IMG/VR virus record: IMGVR_UViG_3300021512_000003
Coordinates: 1 to 64,000 of that record
Direction: 5' to 3' (one strand)
Length of the DNA stretch: 64,000 nucleotides
Origin: a virus
The notes beneath the pieces were generated by a model, which was not told the DNA's origin, did not search any database, and was given only the letters and a program-made list of their open reading frames with translations. Positions 43,110-50,667 of this stretch are shown one piece after another. Position 1 is the stretch's first letter. Every line of letters begins with the position of its first letter. The position numbers were made by a program, and so were the translations under genes.

Positions 43110-43770
43110 AGAAATCCTCCGCTAAGTCCATCATCTTCTGTAAGTACTCTTTCTCTGTCCCTGTATTATACACGTCTACTGTGTTCTTTACAACACCTTC
43201 CCTAATATACCCCCTACTGTCTCCTGTAAACTCACCTCTACCTCTTACACGGACTAGGAGAATATCTTCATGCCTCAGTCTCTTGAGTAATGGGTATATC
43301 TCTTCCTCAAAACCTGTAGAGTCATCTATATACCAGTGCTTACTTTGAAGGCTGTTCGCTCTTGTGTCCCCAAAATAAGCTTTACCGAAAGAAGGCTTTA
43401 CAATAATCTCAGAAACGTATATCAAAGCTTCTCTAACAGAGAGGTGGATAAAGTCTCTGTCTTGTTTATCAGCTAACCTCTCTCCAGAATCCTTTCCTAA
43501 GAACGCCATTAGTTTCTTAAAAGCTTGTGTGGTTATGGTAAACTCAGGAACTGGTGTCTCCTTCGTATCCCTCTCATTATACAACGTGTCAAACTCTTTC
43601 TTAGAGAGGCAGAATAACTCTCGTGTAAGAACTATAAGCTTGTCCTTACAACGACAGTCTCTTATGTTGTACCACCTCTGAAGGAAGTCTACGAAGAAGG
43701 TCTTCCCACAGAGACGTGGCCCATTCAGTAAGAGTATCTTACTTGTTAAGAAGCCACTCTGCTCACTCAC
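43099..43770 (-). CDS. P-loop deoxynucleotide monophosphate kinase-like protein
   Basis: 223 residues. ILLLNGPRLCGKTFFVDFL near residues 12-30 contains a Walker A (GxxxxGKT). RLRHEDILLVRVRGRGEFTGD is a later conserved-looking strand and loop. The layout is that of phage dNMP or adenylate kinase-like enzymes. It sits in the nucleotide gene cluster. Confidence 0.65.
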   Translation of the reverse strand: MSEQSGFLTSKILLLNGPRLCGKTFFVDFLQRWYNIRDCRCKDKLIVLTRELFCLSKKEFDTLYNERDTKETPVPEFTITTQAFKKLMAFLGKDSGERLADKQDRDFIHLSVREALIYVSEIIVKPSFGKAYFGDTRANSLQSKHWYIDDSTGFEEEIYPLLKRLRHEDILLVRVRGRGEFTGDSRGYIREGVVKNTVDVYNTGTEKEYLQKMMDLAEDFYVS

Positions 43771-43981
43771 TCGCTACACCGAAGTCCTTAGACCTTGTGA
43801 AAGAGCCTTTATACTCGAACAACACATAAGCAAGGAGACCCTGCTTAAGAACCCAAGGAGCCACCTCTTCCTCTGTAAGCTCAGGGGAATAGCCCCTTAG
43901 CTCTGAACCTCCTAGAGAATACTTCATCTCGTACCTCACAACATAAGTACGTTCTTTTGGCTGCTGTACTTTCTCACTCAT
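43763..43981 (-). CDS. Small hypothetical protein
   Basis: 72 residues, beta-rich (RTYVVRYEMKYSLGGSELRGYSPELTEEEV). It overlaps the kinase gene start by 8 nt. No family recognised. Confidence 0.6.
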   Translation of the reverse strand: MSEKVQQPKERTYVVRYEMKYSLGGSELRGYSPELTEEEVAPWVLKQGLLAYVLFEYKGSFTRSKDFGVASE

Positions 43982-43985
43982 TTTA

Positions 43986-45026
43986 CTACTCCTTGTTGTA
44001 TTTTCTTCTCAGATAGTCGATGTCAACAAACATTGGATTGTAGCTTCCGTCTCTTACGTTGTGCTTTACGATGACACCTCGCCAGTGGTGGTTTCCTTGG
44101 TGCCCTTTGTAGTCCTCTGAGTGTGCGTAGTAGGCCCCTGCTATGACGGCCCACTGTTGCCTACCAGAAGCAGGTAAGAACCTTGTAGCTACGTCTAATG
44201 TTTGCTTGTGCCCCATTGTAAAGGATTCTCCTACGTTTTTCAAGACATTCATAGCAGTTCCTCCGTAGGGTCTTCCTGTCATTGGGTTAGCCATGTAGTG
44301 TACATAGCTGACACCATCTACTATAACAGGTTTTAGGAAATCATGCACCTCCCATCCGAACTCTTTATATTTGAGGTTGTCATAAGAGAGGAGTCCAGAG
44401 AGTTCTGGATTGGCCTCTACGTGACGCTCAATACGAGACTCATGGTTGCCCATGACAAGTATCATTGTGGGTTTATATGGCGCCCCTCCTGACGTTTTTA
44501 GAGCTTCTTGGTACTTGTGTAAGGGTTTTAAGAGAAAGCGCATACCTTCTATTGCTGCCTCTATATCCTTATTCACCCTCTTCCCTTCTGCTCTTTTCTT
44601 ACCTTTGTCATAAGAGGATAGTGAGGGCATATCAGCATGATCTCCCAGGTTCACTATAACATCAGGCTTCCTCTCAACAATGTACTCTCCTAACCAAGAG
44701 AGGTATGCCATGTCTATGTCTGGTTTGCATTGAGTGTCTGGGATGACTAAGTGTGTTTTCTCTCTGGTGTCTGTAGGGTTGTGTGGTGTTGTCTCTATCC
44801 TAAAAACACCTTCTTCACTAACCACCTTCTCTTGTTTGTTCTCCGTTGTACCTACCTTCTTTGCATCATTCTCCAAATGCCACAACTGGTAAGTCTCCTT
44901 TCGGAGGAAATCTGTTACAGTACTCTTCCCTATCCCGTATGTTTGGGCAATCTCTCTTGCAAGAAGGCCACTACCATCCAACTCAAGAACACCTAGCTTT
45001 ACTGCCTCTTCTTGTAGACTACCCAT
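43986..45026 (-). CDS. Metallophosphoesterase with N-terminal helix-turn-helix
   Basis: 346 residues from the ATG at 45026, with GAGGGGG upstream. Residues 15-45 form an HTH (LLAREIAQTYGIGKSTVTDFLRK). The catalytic domain has LVIPDTQCKPD, VIVNLGDHADMPS and MILVMGNHESR, the D-x-H/Q, GDxxD and GNHE motifs of calcineurin-like phosphoesterases. DNA binding plus phosphoesterase suggests nucleic acid processing. Overlaps the HNH gene upstream by 8 nt. Confidence 0.82.
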   Translation of the reverse strand: MGSLQEEAVKLGVLELDGSGLLAREIAQTYGIGKSTVTDFLRKETYQLWHLENDAKKVGTTENKQEKVVSEEGVFRIETTPHNPTDTREKTHLVIPDTQCKPDIDMAYLSWLGEYIVERKPDVIVNLGDHADMPSLSSYDKGKKRAEGKRVNKDIEAAIEGMRFLLKPLHKYQEALKTSGGAPYKPTMILVMGNHESRIERHVEANPELSGLLSYDNLKYKEFGWEVHDFLKPVIVDGVSYVHYMANPMTGRPYGGTAMNVLKNVGESFTMGHKQTLDVATRFLPASGRQQWAVIAGAYYAHSEDYKGHQGNHHWRGVIVKHNVRDGSYNPMFVDIDYLRRKYNKE

Positions 45027-45582
45027 CAGCACCCCCTCTGGATTTCTCTTGAACAACCTTCCTCATAATATCTTTCCTCTTCTTTGCATTAGAAGTGTCT
45101 TCACTGGAGAAGCCTTTCATCCTCAAGTATCGTTTTACAACCTCTTCCCTCTTCATAACAAGGATAACACGTTTTTCTAATCTTGCCTCTTCAAAAGATA
45201 TTGTGTGCTTTTCTGAATAAGTTTTGATGTCGTGACAAGGTTTACACAAGAAGGCCAGATCGTCCTCTGTTATAAAGACTAATCCTTCAATAAAAGCTTG
45301 AAGGTCTTTGCTTGACCTTAGAGAGTGTCCTCCCTTTTTATGATCAACTTGTAAGTGTTTCGTTGCCAACTCTAGGTTACAACAAGAGCAGACACCCCCC
45401 CAAACCGTTGGGAACCTCTCACTAGGTTTTGGGTTGGTTATACGCCCTCTGTTCTTCTTAATAAATGTGAGCTTAACAGGGTGCTTCTCCCACAGCCCCC
45501 GCCTTATACCTCCTCTTAAGAAAGAGAAGAACCTACTCTCTGTAGGCCATATCTTCGGGTAATCCTCCCAAGGTTTCTTCAT
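45019..45582 (-). CDS. HNH endonuclease-like protein
   Basis: 187 residues. WGGVCSCCNLELATKHLQVDHKKGGH and FLCKPCHDIKTYSEK give the C-x2-C ... H-x-DH ... C-x2-C-H pattern of zinc-supported HNH nucleases. It is free-standing in the replication block. It could be a homing nuclease or a recombination nuclease. Confidence 0.8.
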   Translation of the reverse strand: MKKPWEDYPKIWPTESRFFSFLRGGIRRGLWEKHPVKLTFIKKNRGRITNPKPSERFPTVWGGVCSCCNLELATKHLQVDHKKGGHSLRSSKDLQAFIEGLVFITEDDLAFLCKPCHDIKTYSEKHTISFEEARLEKRVILVMKREEVVKRYLRMKGFSSEDTSNAKKRKDIMRKVVQEKSRGGADG

Positions 45583-45589
45583 ATCTCTC

Positions 45590-45772
45590 CTACCAGCACC
45601 TTACAATGAAGCTTCTTACCTCTTTAAAAAATAACACTGCTGCAGTACACACACTACTAATAAGTACTAAAGGCACAACAAGTTGTAAGAGGATGAGTAC
45701 AGCAGGTCTTCTTATTCACTTTCTCTCTACTAGGTCTAATGGTGTGGTAAATTCTTCTCTTAGTGGCCTCAT
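45590..45772 (-). pseudogene. Small membrane-protein frame with an in-frame TGA
   Basis: The frame starts at ATG 45772 after GGAGAG, has TGA at codon 19 (45716-45718), and then continues open for 41 codons that encode a clear membrane helix (VLILLQLVVPLVLISSV). Either a broken gene or two short peptides. No gene of more than 60 codons is otherwise seen in 45583-45844. Confidence 0.38.
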
Positions 45773-45844
45773 ATACTCTCCACAAATCTTTTTATGTGTA
45801 CTTAGGTAGAAAACTGCTTAACTCAATCCACCGCTATATTGATA

Positions 45845-46000
45845 TTATGGCTTGGTTGCGAGCATGAGTGCTCCCACACAGATAGCCCAAACAACAAGTG
45901 GGTTACTTAAAGTTAAATCCACTCCAACCACTGCGCCTATCGGTAGGAGTATTGTGCAGCCGGTAAAAGCCCCCGTACAAAAAGGGTAAATCTTGTCCAT
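45845..46000 (-). CDS. Small membrane protein
   Basis: 51 residues, nearly all hydrophobic, with two membrane helices (FTGCTILLPIGAVVGVDL and PLVVWAICVGALMLA). AGGAGA lies 7 nt before the ATG. Typical of tiny phage membrane proteins of unknown role. Confidence 0.62.
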   Translation of the reverse strand: MDKIYPFCTGAFTGCTILLPIGAVVGVDLTLSNPLVVWAICVGALMLATKP

Positions 46001-46056
46001 AATACATCTCCTGACTCTAGGTTACTGTCTCGCCCTATAACACCTCGTGTGTTTAT

Positions 46057-47097
46057 TCACTTCCTACCTCCGGTAGTCTCAACACCATGCTTAATGTAAA
46101 ACTCTTCTACATCTAAAATATCTCCATCCCACCTACGCATTCTTGCTAGGTCGAAATATTCCTGGCTCAAGCTTATCCAGTCTCCTTCTATTTCTAAATT
46201 GTCCCATGTAGTGTAGGCTAGAGGTTCAGGATACCACTCTTTAAACTTAGCAGCAACGGCCTGTATGCACTCCCTGTCCGTCTTTAAGTCTTTTAGGTAG
46301 TGGTAGGCAGCCTTCTTCCCAAAACGCACACCAGCGAGCTTATTGGCCTTATAGTTATCCGCTGTGTCTTCACAAAGCCATTGGAAATAAAAGAACTTCC
46401 TCCCTACTCCTTTTATGTCTTTATTTGCATTCTCTTTAAGGCCACCTAAGCCATGTACATAGAGAGGTCTTGCCATAAGAGGCACACCACTAGAGTCCTT
46501 TCTGAAGTCAAATACCCACCCCTCATTACCAAAAGCATCCTTATCGAAAGTGGCAGCTATATACTTCTTATCTTTACTACCCTCACCTACCCTCCGTCCC
46601 TTCCACTGCCAGTAATTTAGAACATCGTCTGCTTCTACGTCTGTAATCACCTTTGCTTTGTGGTATAACACCATATAATCTTTTACAGCTTGCAAGTTGA
46701 GAGGTTTCTGCTTTCCTAGCCTGTTCCCCTTATACTGCTGTACCGTAGCAAGGTGGTGCCGGAATGTCAACCCCTCATCTAAGTACACCTCATATGCAGA
46801 AGCATCACAAGCTTTAAGAATGTAGCTTAATATGCTCTTAACATTCTTATATGCCTGTTCTACAGGGGGAGCTTCTATCTTATCCTCTATCTCGAAATCT
46901 GTGATATGGAAAGGAAGTAGCCTAGCCTCTGTTCTTGTCACGTTTGTCTCTGTAATAAACTCCTTAAAGGCTGTCCTGTGAGCAAAGGGTTTAGCCTTCC
47001 CTGTCTTCCTGTGTGTTACAACTATGGTTCTCTTTTCTCCAGCAGCAGAAGCTCTGAAGGCAAGAAGACTACCATCTATTGCTACGAAGTTACCCAT
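46057..47097 (-). CDS. 5'-3' exonuclease (T7 gp6/FEN-like)
   Basis: 346 residues from the ATG at 47097. The start FVAIDGSLLAFRA and DVEADDVLNYW with ATFDKDAFG carry the acidic metal-binding residues of PIN/FEN nucleases. EDTADNYKANKLAGVRFGKKAAYHYL matches the helix-hairpin-helix area of phage exonucleases. It removes primers or degrades host DNA. Overlaps the next upstream gene. Confidence 0.82.
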   Translation of the reverse strand: MGNFVAIDGSLLAFRASAAGEKRTIVVTHRKTGKAKPFAHRTAFKEFITETNVTRTEARLLPFHITDFEIEDKIEAPPVEQAYKNVKSILSYILKACDASAYEVYLDEGLTFRHHLATVQQYKGNRLGKQKPLNLQAVKDYMVLYHKAKVITDVEADDVLNYWQWKGRRVGEGSKDKKYIAATFDKDAFGNEGWVFDFRKDSSGVPLMARPLYVHGLGGLKENANKDIKGVGRKFFYFQWLCEDTADNYKANKLAGVRFGKKAAYHYLKDLKTDRECIQAVAAKFKEWYPEPLAYTTWDNLEIEGDWISLSQEYFDLARMRRWDGDILDVEEFYIKHGVETTGGRK

Positions 47098-47392
47098 CAG
47101 TGTCACCACCTATGAACTTGTCAACCATAATCTCATCAAACAAGTCATTGAAAGACTCTTCCCCGTGATCTCCAGAATAAAGCCACTCAACTTCTTTTGC
47201 TAGTCTCCCTGCTAAACCAATGATCTGAAGAGATGTCTTTAACCTAGAGATTGTAGGTTCTTCGAACCTATTTCCCAGTGTATCTCCCCAATCATCTACT
47301 GTTGTGTCATCGTTTGCTTGGATCTCCCGGTCTAACTCCTCAGCAAACAAAACAATCTCAAAGCACTTATATTCAAAATGTCCACCGCTCAT
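47090..47392 (-). CDS. Small conserved-looking phage protein
   Basis: 100 residues from the ATG at 47392. It begins MSGGHFEYKCFEIVLFAEEL, an opening I associate with a widespread small phage or plasmid family of unknown function. Acidic helical body. It overlaps the exonuclease start by 8 nt. Confidence 0.65.
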   Translation of the reverse strand: MSGGHFEYKCFEIVLFAEELDREIQANDDTTVDDWGDTLGNRFEEPTISRLKTSLQIIGLAGRLAKEVEWLYSGDHGEESFNDLFDEIMVDKFIGGDTDG

Positions 47393-47447
47393 ACACACCT
47401 CGTCTCTTGTTAAGGAGGGAGAGGGAAAACCCCCTCCCTAGACACAA

Positions 47448-48296
47448 CTACCAAGGGGTGTCGGACTCTGAGTCATCTGTTGGAGGAGCTTCCTGTAGTG
47501 TTCCTGAAGAACCTTCCTCCTCTAGGACATCTTGCACCACTACCTCTTCTTTAGGTGTTGCCTTTTCCTCTAACTCTTCCCCTTTAATGAAGGCTGAGAG
47601 AGGGACAGTGAGGGCCAACACATCTTGGACGTAAGTTTTAATTTGATCTGTGGTTAAGTCTGGATCAGCTTTCTTGGTCTTTAGTGCCATATTAGCCTTA
47701 CAAGCATTCCTTACAGCATGACCTACAGAGGCACCTACATCCCGCTTGCTCATGCCTGGATTCTTCCCCTGACACCACGCTTCGGCAGCAATACCTAGTG
47801 TGTGAAGCTCTTTAGCCAACTCTTCTACTTTAGGGTTGTCTGGTTTAAACTTATGCCCATAATACTCCAAAGCAGCATTAATTGCATGACCAACCTTAAT
47901 ACCTGTTAGATCAAAAGGTGTAGCTGGAGTGTTACCTTGGCCTCCTCCTGTAGCCTCTTTTGATTCGTAAGCCTTCCCTTCTACAAGGTTCATAATAGTT
48001 AGGCCAGACTTCTTGGCGTTCTTGAAGTCTCCGTTTTGTATGTATTGGAGAAGCACCTTACTACCTGCACCAAGAATAGCATACCCCTCACCATCTAATC
48101 GCTTTACAAAGAAGTTATCTTTGTCCGTACTCCCTAAGCCATACCATGCCTCCACTCCATCAGTATCATTCTTTATTAGCATAGAGAGTCGGTGTGTGTT
48201 TGTTATGCTCTTTCCTTCCCACACAAATGTGTCAGGCTCTTTAAGTTGGTAAGCACCGCACTTCATAACTGTTCCAATTACATTCTGTAAACTCAT
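47448..48296 (-). CDS. Single-stranded DNA-binding protein candidate
   Basis: 282 residues. A beta-rich N-terminal domain (LSMLIKNDTDGVEAWYGLG), a helical middle and an acidic C-terminal tail ending DDSESDTPW. An acidic tail with a final aromatic is typical of SSB proteins that recruit partners. It lies in the replication block near exonuclease and polymerase. Function inferred. Confidence 0.62.
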   Translation of the reverse strand: MSLQNVIGTVMKCGAYQLKEPDTFVWEGKSITNTHRLSMLIKNDTDGVEAWYGLGSTDKDNFFVKRLDGEGYAILGAGSKVLLQYIQNGDFKNAKKSGLTIMNLVEGKAYESKEATGGGQGNTPATPFDLTGIKVGHAINAALEYYGHKFKPDNPKVEELAKELHTLGIAAEAWCQGKNPGMSKRDVGASVGHAVRNACKANMALKTKKADPDLTTDQIKTYVQDVLALTVPLSAFIKGEELEEKATPKEEVVVQDVLEEEGSSGTLQEAPPTDDSESDTPW

Positions 48297-48356
48297 AACC
48301 TTGCTCTCTCTTATGTTAGGTTTCTAAATATTTCGCTTGAATATCTCTGAGACACT

Positions 48357-48791
48357 CTATACTGCACCTTGTTTTTGCATCCACTTCTTTATTGCAGCTG
48401 GTTGTTTGATGTGTTCTGGTACTTCAAAGTTATGCGCCTTTGCATACTCCAGAAGCTCTACTTTCTTAGTAAGGGTTTCTAAAGTGGCCATGGTATCAGA
48501 ACTCTCCTCTACCTGTAAAGGAGTTTCTTCCACAATAACTGCATCTTCCCCTAAAGGAGCTTCCTCTTCAGAAGCATCTACCTCGATACCTTGTGAAACA
48601 CCTTCTTCACCTTTTACAAGAGTAATACTGTAGTAGCCAGCACCATACCGCTTACCACAGAACTCATTCTTCCCACCCCTGTCTACAAAGAATCCCTCTT
48701 TGTTGGCGTCCTCTAAGGCAGTGAGGAAGTTAGTTATACCAAGGTGGTCATACCCAGCTTGTGCAGTTATCGTTTTCTTTTCAATAGTCAT
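48357..48791 (-). CDS. Acidic protein with SAP-like C-terminus
   Basis: 144 residues. Residues 1-65 are a small mixed domain (HLGITNFLTALEDANKEGFFV), 66-100 a Glu-rich linker, and 105-144 (LETLTKKVELLEYAKAHNFEVPEHIKQPAAIKKWM) resembles a SAP DNA-binding helix pair. It is the first gene of the leftward block below array 3. Confidence 0.58.
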   Translation of the reverse strand: MTIEKKTITAQAGYDHLGITNFLTALEDANKEGFFVDRGGKNEFCGKRYGAGYYSITLVKGEEGVSQGIEVDASEEEAPLGEDAVIVEETPLQVEESSDTMATLETLTKKVELLEYAKAHNFEVPEHIKQPAAIKKWMQKQGAV

Positions 48792-48856
48792 ATATATTCT
48801 CTTTTTGTTAAAATTTGTTTGTGTGGAGATAAACTTCTATCGTAATGCCTAACCTT

Positions 48857-48905
48857 TTGATTTCATCAGTATGACTTTGTGTAGTCTGTATAGTCCAGTG
48901 TTATA
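48857..48905 (+). repeat. attI-like array-start element, copy C
   Basis: It aligns without gaps to copies A and B with 8 differences, all in the left half; the right half from GTAGTCTGTATAGTCC to GTTATA is unchanged. It is followed by ATAATAACC and a module cassette, the same cassette start as after attC sites 2 and 6. Confidence 0.7.
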
Positions 48906-48916
48906 AATAATAACCA

Positions 48917-48933
48917 AGAACCTAGGAGGTTCT
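48917..48933 (+). promoter_or_regulatory. SD-burying palindromic leader, copy 5
   Basis: AGAACCT-AGG-AGGTTCT, identical to copy 1, about 42 kb away from it. In place of ATG, the codon at the usual distance is ACG (48938). Confidence 0.72.
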
Positions 48934-48937
48934 AAAT

Positions 48938-49183
48938 ACGAAACCAATAAACCACCTAAACTATAAAACGATTGAGAAAGACCTCAACCAAGCACTACAA
49001 TCCCACATCTCTTACGAAGATTGGATGGAGTTTATTGTAAGACTTGTAGGCGGCTCGGAAGACATCTACCAGATCAACTACATACTTCCAACCAGTGCTG
49101 GTATTACTACAGAAGTTCCGCTTGCAGAAGCAACTTCTTTATACGTGGGTATAATTCGTCTTGTTGCTCCTCCGCAAGTGTGA
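48938..49183 (+). CDS. Cassette protein with ACG in start position (module 6, plus gene)
   Basis: The frame is open for 81 codons from an ACG that sits exactly where ATG lies in the other modules (TAAAT-ACG against TAAAT-ATG). ACG can start translation poorly, so expression may be low or the start lost by a single T-to-C change. The next in-frame ATG is codon 29. The product is acidic with no recognised motif. It overlaps the convergent gene by 77 nt. Confidence 0.48.
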   Translation, partial: TKPINHLNYKTIEKDLNQALQSHISYEDWMEFIVRLVGGSEDIYQINYILPTSAGITTEVPLAEATSLYVGIIRLVAPPQV

Positions 49184-49319
49184 GTACATCCCTGAAAACT
49201 TGCTTATCCTCACTACCGTCTGCAAGGAGGATTTTGGGGACGAGGAGGTAATCTACCTCTCCATTGATATGCCTCTTTATGTTGTCCAGAACTCCTTGAA
49301 GTAAAAGTGTATCTATCAT
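49107..49319 (-). CDS. Small helical cassette protein (module 6, minus gene)
   Basis: 70 residues, Leu-rich and charged (MIDTLLLQGVLDNIKRHINGEVDYLLVPKILL). GAGGACAGAG precedes the ATG, and upstream lies the shared boundary seen in modules 1 and 5. Function unknown. Confidence 0.6.
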   Translation of the reverse strand: MIDTLLLQGVLDNIKRHINGEVDYLLVPKILLADGSEDKQVFRDVLTLAEEQQDELYPRIKKLLLQAELL

Positions 49320-49346
49320 ATCTCTGTCCTCTTATCTAAAATTATT

Positions 49347-49402
49347 TCTAACAAGTTAATGTTGTCGGAATTGCTACGCAATCCGCAAATTAAGACGTTA
49401 TG
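49347..49402 (+). repeat. attC-like site 8
   Basis: TCTAACAAGTTAATGTTGTC, stem GGAATTGC-TAC-GCAATCC, then AAATTAAGACGTTATG. Both arms and the central stem are well paired. Confidence 0.9.
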
Positions 49403-49404
49403 TG

Positions 49405-49779
49405 TCAGTACTGCTCTCTCATTTGCTGTCGAAGTTGCACAATTTCATTCTTCAGCTTCTCATTTTCCTCCACCAAATCTTGATTCAAGTCTTTAACTAC
49501 CTCATCCTTATGGTTGGAGTAAATAGCTTGGCGCAACTCCTTGTAATCATACGTGTGGTTAGCCCTCCCCCCACGGTATCCTTTAAATCCATCCATCAAG
49601 GCGTTTCGGTAATTTGTCCAGTGATCAGAGTCAACGTAATAACTGACATCAGTATATAAATCGCCCAATACCTCATTCATCAAAGCTACAAGTTTGGGTT
49701 TAAAGCTGTCCATTATTTTCTGTGCTTCTTCTTTCCCTTGCTCTGTAAGTTCTGGGTATAAAGGATAATCTTCACTCAT
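49405..49779 (-). CDS. Cassette protein with C-terminal coiled coil
   Basis: 124 residues. A globular first part (YPLYPELTEQGKEEAQKIMDSFK) and a coiled coil at the end (LNQDLVEENEKLKNEIVQLRQQM). The stop lies 3 nt from attC site 8. Runs leftward with phage transcription. Not recognised. Confidence 0.7.
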   Translation of the reverse strand: MSEDYPLYPELTEQGKEEAQKIMDSFKPKLVALMNEVLGDLYTDVSYYVDSDHWTNYRNALMDGFKGYRGGRANHTYDYKELRQAIYSNHKDEVVKDLNQDLVEENEKLKNEIVQLRQQMREQY

Positions 49780-49802
49780 TTTAATCTCTCCCGTTTAATC
49801 GC

Positions 49803-49884
49803 ACATAACAAAGCACTGAAAAATCGGACTGGCAGAAGAGCCAGCCACTTACAATAGGCGCTATACAGCCGCCTGTTACTAACA
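49803..49884 (+). repeat. attC-like site 9, longer and partly degenerate
   Basis: ACATAACAAAGCACTG at the left, stem CTGGC-AGAAGA-GCCAG, a second stem AGGCG/CGCCT, and CTGTTACTAA at the right. The right arm is weakly matched to the left. It is the last site of this array. Confidence 0.6.
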
Positions 49885-49885
49885 C

Positions 49886-50089
49886 TTATGTATTTGACGG
49901 TTCAACTTCTTCGCTAAACTGTAACCCGTATGTAGCACATTCTGTGCAAATTTCAGTTTGAATGTACTCACCTTCTCGGTCGTTAGTTGTGTTCAGCCCA
50001 TATCTGCTTACCCTAAAAACTGAGTCGCAGTTGATGCACTTTGCTATATAAGCTCTTTTGTGCTTATTACTATGCCTAATTAACTCCAC
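49886..50089 (-). CDS. Zinc-ribbon-like protein
   Basis: 67 residues from a GTG that has AGAGG 8 nt upstream. CINC near residue 19 and CTEC near 50 form two zinc knuckles. The start overlaps the 3' end of the upstream gene by 14 nt, so it seems linked to phage translation although it abuts an attC site. Confidence 0.58.
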   Translation of the reverse strand: MELIRHSNKHKRAYIAKCINCDSVFRVSRYGLNTTNDREGEYIQTEICTECATYGLQFSEEVEPSNT

Positions 50090-50312
50090 TATCAAAACCT
50101 CTACTGGTAATATAACAACGGGCTGTTTTGTCTCTCACTTCATACCCCTCACATAACAAAGCGGCTCTTAGCATCTTGATAGTGTCTTTAATCCTCCTGA
50201 TAGAGGGGAGCTTCCTGTATTGTGTAAATTTGTGAACCTCTCCAACAGACTCGTATATCCAACCATCACATCTAATTTTAAAACAATCACCAACCTTTAT
50301 ACATTGTACCAC
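50076..50312 (-). CDS. Small phage protein, start uncertain
   Basis: 78 residues if it starts at the GTG at 50312; a longer frame to 50438 overlaps the upstream gene deeply. Contains QCIKVGDCFKIRCDGWIYESVGEV, then a basic helical part. Overlaps upstream and downstream genes, suggesting coupled translation. Confidence 0.5.
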   Translation of the reverse strand: MVQCIKVGDCFKIRCDGWIYESVGEVHKFTQYRKLPSIRRIKDTIKMLRAALLCEGYEVRDKTARCYITSRGFDSGVN

Positions 50313-50667
50313 AAGGTCTGGCTTTTGTGTTATGTGTTTTCTTGCTTTCTTCTTCAGAGTCACCACCGTCAAGAAACATGTTATCGTAGTGTTGATGAGG
50401 TAAAACAACCACAGAATCACAGGCATTACAGACACCAACCAGTCTTACAAGTCCAGAGCCATCACTAAAAGGTGTATTTCTTAATTGAAATGTTACATTT
50501 TGAAATGACTTGCAAGGACTACAAGCTGCTCTTTTAGTGTCTCCAACCTTCAATGTTTGCTGCATATCTTTGTTGTTAAAACTCAAACCCACCCCTCTAC
50601 TTGTACCATTGTTGTTTGACGTATCTTCATAAAACAAGAGTATAGCACACTTAAAAATTAATGACAA
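50287..50667 (-). CDS. Zinc-binding phage protein
   Basis: 126 residues from a TTG overlapping the polymerase stop, or 92 from the ATG at 50565. RAACSPCKSFQNVTFQL and VGVCNACDSVVVLPHQH form a two-CxxC zinc ribbon; the family start is more likely MQQTLKVGDTKRAACSPC. It follows the DNA polymerase gene. Function unknown. Confidence 0.6.
   Translation of the reverse strand: MSLIFKCAILLFYEDTSNNNGTSRGVGLSFNNKDMQQTLKVGDTKRAACSPCKSFQNVTFQLRNTPFSDGSGLVRLVGVCNACDSVVVLPHQHYDNMFLDGGDSEEESKKTHNTKARPCGTMYKGW

Noticed and set aside
47278-47634. Rightward frame of 118 codons
   Set aside because: Opposite the 100-residue gene and the SSB-like gene; Ser/Arg-rich shadow composition.
48857-48905. Reading the 49-bp element only as a leftward promoter
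   Set aside because: Possible, but it does not explain why similarity ends just after the GTT core in all three copies nor why cassettes follow each one; kept as an alternative.
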